From Mageeibacillus sp. UBA1212 (GTDB lineage Bacteria > Bacillota > Clostridia > UBA1212), in assembly GCA_002309655.1 (NCBI GenBank), contig DBXM01000033.1, forward strand, positions 1-43,559: a stretch of 43,559 nt of DNA, given 5' to 3'. Positions 6,151 through 15,047 of this stretch are shown piece by piece; the stretch's first letter is position 1; each line of letters begins with the position of its first letter. A model generated the notes under the pieces. It was not told the origin of the DNA, did no database searches, and worked only from the letters and a program-made list of their open reading frames with translations. Both the position numbers and the translations under genes were made by a program.

Positions 6151-8610
6151 ATGGACAATTTGTTCTTCTCCGAAAAACTGAAAACCAAGCTCGGAAAGGT
6201 CAGCAATTGCGCTCTCACGGCTCTTGAGGCGCCCGCGGGTTACGGGAAGACCACCGCAATCCGGCAGCTCTTTAAAGAGAGCGATTCTTCGGTGCGCTGG
6301 TTTACCGCCGTCGAGGGAATGGCGGACAACAGTTACAGGTGGTTCACGAGGCAGCTTGGCGCAATTGACGATCACGCTGCGCGGGACCTTCAGGACCTCG
6401 GTTATCTCAACAGAAGTAATGCGGCTCAGGCGGCCAGGATCATTTCCGAAATGCGCCCCTCGGAGCCTCTGACTCTTATTTTCGACAATTTCCAGTTTGC
6501 TTTGAACAGCTGGCAGCCTCAGGTGCTCGACGCCCTCGCGAAGTGCGAAGCGGGCGGTCTGCGCACCGTTTTTATTTCTCAGAATTTCGGCAGGCTGCGC
6601 GACGTTCTCACCGCTCTTGAAGAGAATATTTGCTACATCGGTAGCAGGGACCTTCTGCTCTCCGAGCGTGACATCGGCAATTACGCCCGCCAGCTCGGAA
6701 TTACCGCCACTTCCGAAGAGATTCGTGAGGTCTTCAGGATTACCGACGGCTGGACCGCCGCGGTCTCTCTGTATCTCGAGAATCTGCGTGAAGGCGTCCG
6801 GGGAAGCGGCGCCGAAGGTCTCGACGACCTGCTTTCGGCTACGTTCTGGCAGAAGCTCACAGACGCTCAGCGCGAGGCGATGCTGAGAATTTGCCTTTTC
6901 GACCAGATAAAGTGCGATTCACTGGATTCTCTCGTTCCTCCGGACCTTCTTTCCGCCGACGATTTGACGCTGCTTTTGCGCCGCGCCCCTCTTATCCTTT
7001 ACCGCGAGACGAGAAGAGCGTACTATCCACACGAGCTTCTCACGGGCTTTCTCAGGCGGAGACTTGAGTCGGAGGACGATTCTTTTAAGAGAACGGTTCT
7101 GAAATCCTCAGCGGAGCAGTACCTTAAAGAGGACATGGTGAAGGAGGCGGTGGGCTGCTACTACCGGGCCGGCGATTATGAAGCGATTCTCGCTTGTGAT
7201 CCTGTTTGTATGATTACCGAGGATTTTGACGGCGTTTCTTACACGGAGGTCGTGCGGACGGTTCTCACCGAGTGTCCCGAAGAAGTCAAGCGGAAATATC
7301 CTTATTCGCTGCTCCGGCAATGTTACGCCCTCTATGCGGGCTGTGAATTTGACGGATTCCGCGACCAGATGTTAAAGATCCGCAAGTATCCCGAAATATC
7401 CGGCGATCCGCAGCTTCTCGGCGAGTGGACACTCGTTTACGCCCTCAATTCATTCCCGAACCTGGACTGGATGACCGAACAGTACAAGGCCGCCGAAAAG
7501 CTGATGACTGCGCCTTCCAAGATTTTCATTAAGGAAGAGCCTTTCATGTTCGGCTGCGCCTCAATGTGGTATTTGTTCTACAACGAACCGGGTAAAATGC
7601 TGGAAACCGCCGACAAGCTGGCGGCGGCGATGAAGATATACAACCGTCTCACGAACGGACACGGCGCAGGAGCGGCTGAAATTTACCGCGGCGAGGCGTT
7701 ATCTGTTCAGGGCCGTTTTGAAGAATCGGACATCCAGGCTTATCAGGCGGCATTCCTTTCCGAACAGTCCGGGAACGCCACCGCGACCTACGGCGCCGCG
7801 CTGCTTCTCGGTATAAACGCGATCTACCGCTCTGATATGGTCGGTCTTCAGAAAGCCGTCGACTACCTCGAGAACAAGGCCCAGAGCTATTCGTTCCTTC
7901 GCGGGCGGACGCTCGGCACGTATATGGTCGAAACGGTCCGCGGATATCTGCTCGGGCTTATGATGGAGACCGGACGCAGCGCGCTGTGGACGCAGGGGGA
8001 GGCGGATTCGCTGACCGACCTCACGTTCACGAATTTCATGATAAAGACCTGCAGAATCACCGATTTGCTCCTAAAGAAAGAGTACAAGCAGGCGATCGCG
8101 TCGGTTGAGGCGGCGCTTCAGCTTGACAGAAGGCTTATTTCGGTCTCCACGAAGAATTTCATGTACTGCGGGCTGTCGCTGGGTTACCTTGCAATAGGAA
8201 GACCGCTCAGGGCGGCGGAGTATCTCGACAAGTCGCTGACCATTGCAGGTCAGGACAAAAACTACACTTTCCTTGCATGTTTCAGGAAGTACTTCCAGGT
8301 GCTTTTCCTGATGCCGCAGATAGCTTCCAAACACGCGAAGACGATCCGCGAGATAAAGGCGCTTGACATCAGGTACACGAGGGCCGACGAGAGCCACATT
8401 TTCGAGATGCTCGAGGAGGTCCCCGAACTCCGGGAAGAGCTGACGGCGCGGGAGCGGGAGGTCGCGGAGCTTGCGGCGAAGGGCCTCAGGAACGCGGAGA
8501 TCGCTGAGGCGTTGTTCATTTCAGAGAACACCGTCAAGCACCACCTCAAGATTGCGTTCCAGAAAATGAATATCGACCGGCGGAGCCGACTTATCGACAT
8601 GCTTCGCTGA
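6151..8610 (+). CDS. LuxR-family (MalT/LAL-type) ATP-dependent transcriptional regulator
   Basis: Large one-component regulator of 819 residues. An N-terminal P-loop (APAGYGKTT, about 27-35) opens an NTPase domain of the STAND/MalT kind. A long helical TPR-like sensor region follows (about 330-740). The C-terminus is a LuxR/GerE helix-turn-helix (about 755-815: LTAREREV, AEALFISENTVKHHL). ATG start with AGGAGG six bases upstream. In this family, ligand and ATP drive oligomerisation and promoter activation; the ligand here is unknown. Neighbours suggest two targets: its own operon and the large surface protein just downstream, whose promoter lacks a -35 box and has a palindrome near -42. Confidence 0.9.
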   Translation: MDNLFFSEKLKTKLGKVSNCALTALEAPAGYGKTTAIRQLFKESDSSVRWFTAVEGMADNSYRWFTRQLGAIDDHAARDLQDLGYLNRSNAAQAARIISEMRPSEPLTLIFDNFQFALNSWQPQVLDALAKCEAGGLRTVFISQNFGRLRDVLTALEENICYIGSRDLLLSERDIGNYARQLGITATSEEIREVFRITDGWTAAVSLYLENLREGVRGSGAEGLDDLLSATFWQKLTDAQREAMLRICLFDQIKCDSLDSLVPPDLLSADDLTLLLRRAPLILYRETRRAYYPHELLTGFLRRRLESEDDSFKRTVLKSSAEQYLKEDMVKEAVGCYYRAGDYEAILACDPVCMITEDFDGVSYTEVVRTVLTECPEEVKRKYPYSLLRQCYALYAGCEFDGFRDQMLKIRKYPEISGDPQLLGEWTLVYALNSFPNLDWMTEQYKAAEKLMTAPSKIFIKEEPFMFGCASMWYLFYNEPGKMLETADKLAAAMKIYNRLTNGHGAGAAEIYRGEALSVQGRFEESDIQAYQAAFLSEQSGNATATYGAALLLGINAIYRSDMVGLQKAVDYLENKAQSYSFLRGRTLGTYMVETVRGYLLGLMMETGRSALWTQGEADSLTDLTFTNFMIKTCRITDLLLKKEYKQAIASVEAALQLDRRLISVSTKNFMYCGLSLGYLAIGRPLRAAEYLDKSLTIAGQDKNYTFLACFRKYFQVLFLMPQIASKHAKTIREIKALDIRYTRADESHIFEMLEEVPELREELTAREREVAELAAKGLRNAEIAEALFISENTVKHHLKIAFQKMNIDRRSRLIDMLR

Positions 8611-8625
8611 AATGGGTCAAAAACG

Positions 8626-8664
8626 ATGGCGGAAGGGAAAAACAGTCCTTTTCGCCATTTTTCA
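8626..8664 (+). terminator. Intrinsic terminator after the LuxR-type regulator
   Basis: ATGGCG (8626-8631) pairs with CGCCAT (8653-8658), extended by GAAGG against CCTTTT, then TTTTTC. It separates the regulator from the surface protein gene. Confidence 0.7.
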
Positions 8665-8693
8665 TTCATGTTTTTCTTAAATTATCCGAAAAA

Positions 8694-8737
8694 TTACCCT
8701 TTCGGGTGATGCGGCAAGGGTTATTCACGTATATAAT
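8694..8737 (+). promoter_or_regulatory. Candidate activator-dependent promoter of the surface protein
   Basis: TATAAT at 8732-8737 has no recognisable -35 hexamer. A near-palindrome TTACCC-TTTC-GGGTGA (8694-8709, one mismatch) is centred at 8701.5, about 42.5 bases before the predicted start at about 8744. That is the usual position for a class II activator. The LuxR-type regulator is encoded immediately upstream. The link is inferred. Confidence 0.45.
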
Positions 8738-8744
8738 TTGATTG

Positions 8745-8914
8745 CAGTTCGATAAAACCGGTTCCGGGCCGAAAACGTTCACTGCATTAAAGGTTTTTAC
8801 AGTCAATATCCGAGATGCGAACCCGCAGATAAATGCGGGCTGATATGCGTTATACGGCGGGGTCCGGCCGAGGCAGCAAAATGCCTGATTTGTTTCAGAG
8901 AAAGGAAAACGATC
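8745..8914 (+). other. Long structured 5' leader of the surface protein mRNA
   Basis: About 170 untranslated bases lie between the candidate promoter and the ATG. They contain CCCGCA/TGCGGG (about 8824-8841) and AGGCA/TGCCT (about 8871-8886) hairpins. I compared it by eye with c-di-GMP, SAM, cobalamin and T-box consensus features and found no match. It may be a structured UTR of unknown type or simple stabilising hairpins. Confidence 0.4.
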
Positions 8915-11900
8915 ATGAAAATTCTGCGGAAACTGGTTTTGTTTGTTTTTCTGGTGGCGGTTCTTGTGGGATTGGCCTTCCTTGTGCCCGAAAAGGCGGA
9001 AGCATGGAAAACAAAAACGCACGGCTACAGCGCGAACATTCTTCTCAACGACGCATACGACGGATATCTCTACGTGGACGGCGCGAATTATGCTGTTCCA
9101 CCCGAGTACCTGCTGGCGCTCAGAAGCTATCCTGACGCGTTCCGCGCCGGCGCGCTTGGTCCCGACTTCTATCCGGATATGCTGACCGGACAGTCGTACA
9201 TTCACCCCTACGACGCTAAAGCGGGAATCGGCGTGGGCGACTGGCTGAACGAGCTTGTCAACACCGTTAACTCCCTTCCCAGGGACAGTGAAGCGCGCAA
9301 AGAGGCGCTGGCGTTTACTCTCGGTATGGCGGTTCACTACGCGGGTGACCAGTTCGGACATGACTTCATAAACGCGTTCGCGGGAGGCGCCTATCCTGCA
9401 TACTCCGAAGCTGCTCAGAATATTGACAAGTTGTATTATATAATCAGGCACATGGCTGAAGAAACCTATATGGACGGCCAGATAGGTAACCGCCTCGGCA
9501 GCACCGGAGTTTCGGCTCCCGAGAAATTCATTGTCAACACGTGGATATATAACGGTACGGCCAGGAACGGCCCTGCGACGATTTACTCGAATTACAGCAG
9601 CGGCATGATGTACCAGTATCAGTATCTGGTGGAGCTCCGTAACAAGCTTTACAAATTCGCCGAAGAAAACCGTCCGTCTGTTACGGTTCCGGTTCCGCAG
9701 ATCGTTCAGTTTTGCGACCGCTGGATCGAGGACCTTGACACTGCAACTTACCAACTAATTGTTACATTCGACGATATAGCCCATGATTTTCTCACAGGTG
9801 CGAACGGCAAGAGCGACATACAAATCGTTACTGACCGGCTGAACACATGGCTCGACAGTTACGGACAATACGCATCGCCGGCGCCGGATATAATCATCGA
9901 CCTTTCAAGGGCTATCGGAAAGACCCAGGATTGGATACTTGAAAAAATCGGGTTGACGTACCTTAAAAACGCTTTTAACGAGTTTAAGACTAAGATTGTA
10001 AAAGAAGCGATTCTCTGGGGACTTTCCCAGGCGGGAATCGACTATAAACAGTATGAAAATCTGCTTAAAGATCCCGAACTCGCACTTAAAGCGAACGGAG
10101 GATCGGAGCAGGACTGGCTCGAGTATAAGGCTTATATGGACGCATTTAAAAACAATTATGAGTCTTTTGACGCCTTCTACAACACTGTTTTGATGGGAAA
10201 ACTGATCTTGATGGGTCCCGACAACCTGGAGGACTTTTTCTCCAGTCACGGCACAGCTGGTCTTTTCTATCATTCTACCGGCAAGGTGATGACCGACGAA
10301 GTAGAAATAGAGATTCACACCAAAGACGGTGGCATATTTGATACGTACGGCACCGACGACAACGTTTATCTCGAGGTATACGAAAACGGCAGCCTTGTCA
10401 AGTCCAAGCTTCTCGATATCTCAAATTACAACGATTTCGAGATGAACAGCGAGAACGGCAAATATCGCGTTGAATTGGGACGCCCGGTATACGTCGGTGC
10501 TTTGTCGTTCAAACTTAATTTAAAGAAAGCGTTCGGCACAGGTGTCGACGAGTGGACTCCTGACGCAGCGTGGATAACCTGTTACCGTGCCGGATACGTT
10601 GTTCAGGCTAAACAGAAAGTTCTCAGCAGCGCGCACCATTTTGACGAGTTTAACAAGCCGTTCCAGCTCAGCTTCACTGCGACCGGGACTCTTACTTATG
10701 ATTCTGTGCTGAACTTGAAAATCATTAATTACATGCTCAGCAACGACAACAGCACCCAGTGGGTCAATTCCAGAAACTCGCTGTGGGCAAATTCCGGAGC
10801 GAGGCGCAAGATTCTCTACGAAGTATTCCACGGCTTCAAACCGACTATTACGATTTCTGCGACCAGAACAACCTTCGACGTCGGCTCCAACGTGACGCTT
10901 ACCGCCAACTTCCAGAGCTACTGGAACGGAATCACAAAGGAGCGGCGCGATAGAGAATACCTTGTATCGTCTGTAAACGAGACTAAACAGCAGGCGTGCA
11001 ACGGAACGGCGTACATTTACGACATTTCAAACGGTCAGCAACTTCTGACGACGGCGACTGTCAGCAACGGAGTTATGACGGCCAACCTTTCCTCGCTTAG
11101 TGTGGGTGTTCACAGGCTACGCGTCGATTATGACGGAGACGACTATAACGGATCGGCGAAATCGAACGTGCTGACGGTTACCGTAACGCACTCCTATGAG
11201 GTCACTTTCAGCGTCGTAAACGGTAAGTGGAATGACGGCTCTTACGGAGACAAGACCGTATTCGTCAGCGGAACCGGCGACAAGCTTTACCTCAAGTCTT
11301 CGCAGATTCCCGCAGTCGGCAACAACCCCGCTGACGGATACAAGGCGGGCAGCTGGAACGTTGATGTTTCCGAGAACACGCCTATTACCGGAAAAACGAG
11401 GTTTGTCTACACCTACGTCGAGAAGACGCCGATCTCGACCACGGTCACTTTCAGAGTTGTTAACGGCAAATGGAACAGCGGCTCGTCCGAAGACATACAA
11501 GTCGTAATTAACGGACTTGAAGGCGACCAGCTGAAACTAAAAGCGGAGCACATTCCCGCCGTCGGCGATCTGCCCGACTATCCGTACAAGAAAGGCGAGT
11601 GGAACAACACGCCGGAAGCCGGAATGGTCGTCAACGGCAATCCGACGTTCATTTATACTTATGCAAAGAGGAGCGCAATCTCCGGATGCGTCACGTTCAG
11701 GGTCGAGAACGGCGCGTGGAACACCGGCTCCAGAGAAGATCTGCAGTTGATACTCGACGGATACGAGGGTGAAACGCTGACCTTTGACGAGTCGATGATT
11801 CCTGAGGCCGGCGACTTCCCGGATTACCCGTACAAGAAAGGCGACTGGGTGGTGACGCCACCCGCGGGCGAGCCGGTTACCGGCAATCCGGTGTACGTTT

Positions 11901-13762
11901 ACAGATATGTCATGAAGGATCCGATCAGCCGCACGGTGACCTTTAAAGTCGAGCACGGCGCATGGAATAGCGGCAGTAAAGAGAATGTCGTTCTGACGCT
12001 CGAAGGCTACGAAGGCGACATACTGAAATTCACAGCAGACCAGATTCCTTTGGCCGGCGACAATCCGGATTATCCGTATAAGGCCGGTGGCTGGAACGTA
12101 CCGCCCGCCGCGGACACAGAGGTCACCGCCGACCTTGAATTTACTTACTCGTATATCATGAAGGATCCCATCAGCCGAACCGTTACCTTTAAAGTCGAGC
12201 ACGGCGCCTGGAACAACGGCAGCAAAGACGACGTTGTGCTGACACTCGAAGGCTACGAGGGCGACATACTGAAGTTTACCGCGGATCAGATTCCTTTAGC
12301 AGGCGATCAGGCTGACTACCCGTACAAAGCGGGCGGCTGGAACGAACCGCCTGCCGCGGACACCGAAGTCACGGCGAACCTTGAATATACTTACTCGTAT
12401 ATCATGAAGGACCCGATCAGCCATACAGTAACTTTCAAGGTCGAGAACGGCGCCTGGAACAGCGGCAGCAGATTGAACGTGGTGCTTACTCTCGAAGGGT
12501 ATGAAGGCGACATACTGAAATTTACCGCGGATCAGATTCCTTCAGCCGGCGACAAAGCTGACTACCCGTACAAGGCAGGCGGCTGGAACGAACCTCCTGC
12601 AGCTGACACGGAAGTCACAGCAGACCTTGAATACATTTACTCGTACATAATGAAAGACCCGATCAGTCAGACGGTCACGTTCAAGGTTTTGAACGGCGCG
12701 TGGAACAACGGCGACAAAGAAGACGTTATAATCACGCTTGAAGGATACGAAGGCGACGTGCTTAAGCTTTCTGCGGACCAGATTCCCGCTGTCGGAAATA
12801 TGCCGGATTACCCGTTCAAAGCAGGTGAGTGGGACGCGACGCCTCAGACCGACGTCGAGATTAAAGACAATCCGGTTTTCACGTATGGCTACGTAATTAA
12901 GGACGAGCTCATCCGCACGGTTACGTTCAAGGTCGTGAACGGCGCATGGAACGACGGCTCTAAGGAAGACGTTACGGTTACTCTTGAAGGCTACGAAGGC
13001 GACATGTTCACGCTTGATCCCTCCAAGATTCCGGCTGTCGGTGAGATGCCCGACTACGGATTCATGAAGGGCGAATGGGAGGTTGTTCCCGACACCGAGA
13101 ATCCGTTCGCAGTCGACCTGGTTTACACCTATAAATATTTCGAGATTCCGACTTTTGAGGTTGTTTTCGAGACCAACGGCGGTTCCGAGATTGCGCCTGT
13201 GACGGTATTTACCGGTGAAGCGGTCGACGCCCCCGAAGACCCCGAGAGGAAAGGGTTCGTATTCGCGGGATGGTTTGCGGACGAAGCGTTGAAGACGCCT
13301 TACGACTTCTCGAACAAGATAGAAGCCGACACGGTGATCTACGCGGCGTGGGAGGCGGTTACTTACACCGGCGACGGCGCGAAACAAATCACGGAAGGCG
13401 TTCCCGGGGATGTAGTCATTACGGTCAATCGCAGCCACGCAGACGAGACCTGCTTCGCGCATTTTACCGGCGTGAAGATCGACGGCAAAGAGCTTGAAAA
13501 CGGGAAGGATTACACCGCAGCCGCGGGAAGCACGGTCGTCACTCTGAAATCCGACGCGCTCGTGAATCTCTCCGTGGGTGACCACACTGTTACGGTCATG
13601 TTTGACGACGGAGAGGCCGAAGTACTGCTTACGGTGGTTCCGAAGGTCATTATTCCTCCGACCGGTGACGCCGGGTTTGTGGCAATCGTTCTTGCCGGCA
13701 TTGCGGTTCTGCTTTGTGCCGCGTTCGTGTCCGTTTATCTCAGGAAGCGTGAAGGCGTTTAA
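8915..13762 (+). CDS. Giant cell-wall-anchored protein: zinc-dependent phospholipase C-like domain plus tandem surface repeats
   Basis: A 1,615-residue exported protein. The signal peptide is 1-30, with predicted cleavage after AEA leaving Trp31 as first mature residue. That fits zinc-dependent phospholipases C, whose N-terminal Trp binds zinc. The next about 270 residues resemble this family: H36, GALGPDFYPD and the HxxxD of VHYAGDQFGHDF. After a linker come an Ig-like domain (about 640-755) and eight repeats of about 82 residues (762-1412) with VTF.V.NGAWN, GYEGD, QIPA.GD, YPYKAG.W and YTY motifs, reminiscent of SHIRT/MucBP-type stalk repeats. One InlB B-type repeat (about 1413-1483, FVFAGWFAD), a further beta domain, and IPPTGD (1580-1585) plus membrane helix and RKRE tail complete it. 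Catalytic activity is unproven. Confidence 0.85.
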   Translation: MKILRKLVLFVFLVAVLVGLAFLVPEKAEAWKTKTHGYSANILLNDAYDGYLYVDGANYAVPPEYLLALRSYPDAFRAGALGPDFYPDMLTGQSYIHPYDAKAGIGVGDWLNELVNTVNSLPRDSEARKEALAFTLGMAVHYAGDQFGHDFINAFAGGAYPAYSEAAQNIDKLYYIIRHMAEETYMDGQIGNRLGSTGVSAPEKFIVNTWIYNGTARNGPATIYSNYSSGMMYQYQYLVELRNKLYKFAEENRPSVTVPVPQIVQFCDRWIEDLDTATYQLIVTFDDIAHDFLTGANGKSDIQIVTDRLNTWLDSYGQYASPAPDIIIDLSRAIGKTQDWILEKIGLTYLKNAFNEFKTKIVKEAILWGLSQAGIDYKQYENLLKDPELALKANGGSEQDWLEYKAYMDAFKNNYESFDAFYNTVLMGKLILMGPDNLEDFFSSHGTAGLFYHSTGKVMTDEVEIEIHTKDGGIFDTYGTDDNVYLEVYENGSLVKSKLLDISNYNDFEMNSENGKYRVELGRPVYVGALSFKLNLKKAFGTGVDEWTPDAAWITCYRAGYVVQAKQKVLSSAHHFDEFNKPFQLSFTATGTLTYDSVLNLKIINYMLSNDNSTQWVNSRNSLWANSGARRKILYEVFHGFKPTITISATRTTFDVGSNVTLTANFQSYWNGITKERRDREYLVSSVNETKQQACNGTAYIYDISNGQQLLTTATVSNGVMTANLSSLSVGVHRLRVDYDGDDYNGSAKSNVLTVTVTHSYEVTFSVVNGKWNDGSYGDKTVFVSGTGDKLYLKSSQIPAVGNNPADGYKAGSWNVDVSENTPITGKTRFVYTYVEKTPISTTVTFRVVNGKWNSGSSEDIQVVINGLEGDQLKLKAEHIPAVGDLPDYPYKKGEWNNTPEAGMVVNGNPTFIYTYAKRSAISGCVTFRVENGAWNTGSREDLQLILDGYEGETLTFDESMIPEAGDFPDYPYKKGDWVVTPPAGEPVTGNPVYVYRYVMKDPISRTVTFKVEHGAWNSGSKENVVLTLEGYEGDILKFTADQIPLAGDNPDYPYKAGGWNVPPAADTEVTADLEFTYSYIMKDPISRTVTFKVEHGAWNNGSKDDVVLTLEGYEGDILKFTADQIPLAGDQADYPYKAGGWNEPPAADTEVTANLEYTYSYIMKDPISHTVTFKVENGAWNSGSRLNVVLTLEGYEGDILKFTADQIPSAGDKADYPYKAGGWNEPPAADTEVTADLEYIYSYIMKDPISQTVTFKVLNGAWNNGDKEDVIITLEGYEGDVLKLSADQIPAVGNMPDYPFKAGEWDATPQTDVEIKDNPVFTYGYVIKDELIRTVTFKVVNGAWNDGSKEDVTVTLEGYEGDMFTLDPSKIPAVGEMPDYGFMKGEWEVVPDTENPFAVDLVYTYKYFEIPTFEVVFETNGGSEIAPVTVFTGEAVDAPEDPERKGFVFAGWFADEALKTPYDFSNKIEADTVIYAAWEAVTYTGDGAKQITEGVPGDVVITVNRSHADETCFAHFTGVKIDGKELENGKDYTAAAGSTVVTLKSDALVNLSVGDHTVTVMFDDGEAEVLLTVVPKVIIPPTGDAGFVAIVLAGIAVLLCAAFVSVYLRKREGV
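11198..13151 (+). repeat. Eight tandem 246-bp repeats inside the surface protein gene
   Basis: Repeat units begin at 11198, 11441, 11687, 11933, 12179, 12425, 12671 and 12917. All but the first (81 codons) and the last (no clear boundary) are exactly 82 codons. Units 4, 5 and 6 differ from one another at only about ten residues and share long DNA stretches. The outer units are more diverged, a pattern expected from recent internal duplication in the middle of the array. Confidence 0.93.
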
Positions 13763-13855
13763 GGCTGAATTGTTTGAAAAGGGCGGAAGGCAAAGGCTTA
13801 ACGAATGGCGTTTTGAAAGCCTGAAGCCACGGCAAAATTGAATAATTAACCACAG

Positions 13856-13898
13856 GTCCGCGTTTGCAACGGTTTTCCGGCAGGCGCGGACTATTTTC
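13856..13898 (+). terminator. Probable terminator after the surface protein
   Basis: GTCCGCG (13856-13862) pairs with CGCGGAC (13885-13891), a 7-bp GC-rich stem with a 22-base loop followed by TATTTTC. The U-tract is modest, so this is a likely rather than certain terminator. The remaining bases from 13763 to 13932 show nothing else. Confidence 0.55.
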
Positions 13899-13932
13899 AC
13901 TTCACAGCGGACTTTTTTCACGTTCATTTTCC

Positions 13933-13961
13933 TTGCTTTCACGCCTGGAAAGTGCTATACT
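13933..13961 (+). promoter_or_regulatory. Promoter of trpS
   Basis: TTGCTT (13933-13938) and TATACT (13956-13961) with 17 bases between. An overlapping TATAAT lies five bases further on. Predicted start about 13968; the leader is too short for a T-box. Confidence 0.72.
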
Positions 13962-14000
13962 ATAATTTTAAGCGAAAGCCCGGAAAGGAGTTTCAGCTTT

Positions 14001-15002
14001 ATGACACAGGATAAAAAAACAATTTTCAGCGGCGTTCAGCCGTCGGGCAATCTGACGCTCGGCAACTATCTCGGAGCTCTCAGGAATTTCTGCAGGCTTC
14101 AGGACGAATACAACTGCTACTACTGCGTGGTCGACATGCACACGCTCACGGTCAGGCAGAACCCGGAGGAACTGAGAGAGAGATCTTATGCGCTTCTCGC
14201 TCTCTACCTTGCGTGCGGCCTTGACCCGGAGAAGAACGTTCTGTTTCTGCAGTCGCACGTTCACTCCCACGCCGAGCTGTCGTGGATTCTCGGCTGCTAC
14301 ACATATATGGGCGAGCTTTCGAGAATGACCCAGTTCAAGGACAAAAGTCAGCGCCACTCAGACAATATAAACGCGGGACTCTTTACGTATCCGGTGCTTA
14401 TGGCGGCGGATATTCTTCTGTACAAATCCGACCTCGTGCCGATCGGCGCCGACCAGAAGCAGCACCTTGAGCTCGCCCGCAACATCGCGGAACGCTTCAA
14501 TGCGGTCTACGGCGACACCTTCGTCGTTCCCGAGCCTTTTATTCCCGGCAACGGCGCCAGGATCATGAGCCTTCAGGAGCCCGAAAAGAAGATGTCCAAA
14601 TCCGACACTAACGTCAACAACTTCGTGCTCATCACCGACCCGCGCGACGTCATCATCAAGAAGTTCAAAAAGGCGGTCACGGATTCCGGCGCCGAGATCA
14701 GATACGACGAGAACGAAAAGCCCGGCATCAGCAACCTTATAAACATCTACGCGTCAGTTAAGGATATTTCCAGACAGGACGTCGAGAAGGAGTTTGAGGG
14801 TGGCCGTTACGGAGATTTCAAGAAGGCGGTCGGAGAGGCTGTCGCGGACACGCTGGCGCCGATTCAGGAACGCTACGCGGAGTTCATTTCAGACAGAACG
14901 TATCTCGACTCGATTTTGAGACGTAACGCGGAGATCGCTTCCGGAAAGGCGGAGGCGACTGTGAGAGAGGTTTACGAAAAGGTCGGATTCATTCTCAAAT
15001 AA
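14001..15002 (+). CDS. trpS: Tryptophan--tRNA ligase
   Basis: Activates tryptophan and charges tRNA-Trp. The 333-residue length is typical. The class I ATP-binding region PSGNLTLGNYLGA (HIGH-equivalent GNYLG) is at about residues 13-25, and a perfect KMSKS is at 197-201. The MAADILLY and QKQHLELARNIAERFN stretches are characteristic. ATG start with AAAGGAG upstream. First gene after a promoter, 45 bases ahead of citrate synthase. No T-box precedes it, in contrast to thrS in the same window. Confidence 0.97.
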   Translation: MTQDKKTIFSGVQPSGNLTLGNYLGALRNFCRLQDEYNCYYCVVDMHTLTVRQNPEELRERSYALLALYLACGLDPEKNVLFLQSHVHSHAELSWILGCYTYMGELSRMTQFKDKSQRHSDNINAGLFTYPVLMAADILLYKSDLVPIGADQKQHLELARNIAERFNAVYGDTFVVPEPFIPGNGARIMSLQEPEKKMSKSDTNVNNFVLITDPRDVIIKKFKKAVTDSGAEIRYDENEKPGISNLINIYASVKDISRQDVEKEFEGGRYGDFKKAVGEAVADTLAPIQERYAEFISDRTYLDSILRRNAEIASGKAEATVREVYEKVGFILK

Positions 15003-15047
15003 TCAGCTTTTTACTGTATTCAAACTGACACGAAGGAGGCGAAACAA

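Noticed and set aside
8745..8914. Cyclic di-GMP riboswitch upstream of the surface protein
   Set aside because: Appealing because such switches control adhesins, but the GACGCAAAGCC and GGTAGCC-type conserved segments are missing.
11198..13151. CRISPR-like or mobile repeat array
   Set aside because: The 246-bp units are in-frame coding repeats that translate to one conserved 82-residue domain, without spacers or terminal inverted repeats.
12542..13942. Minus-strand frame of 466 codons opposite the surface protein repeats
   Set aside because: It echoes the repeats in antisense, has no start signal and no plausible protein features, while the plus frame has a signal peptide and anchor.
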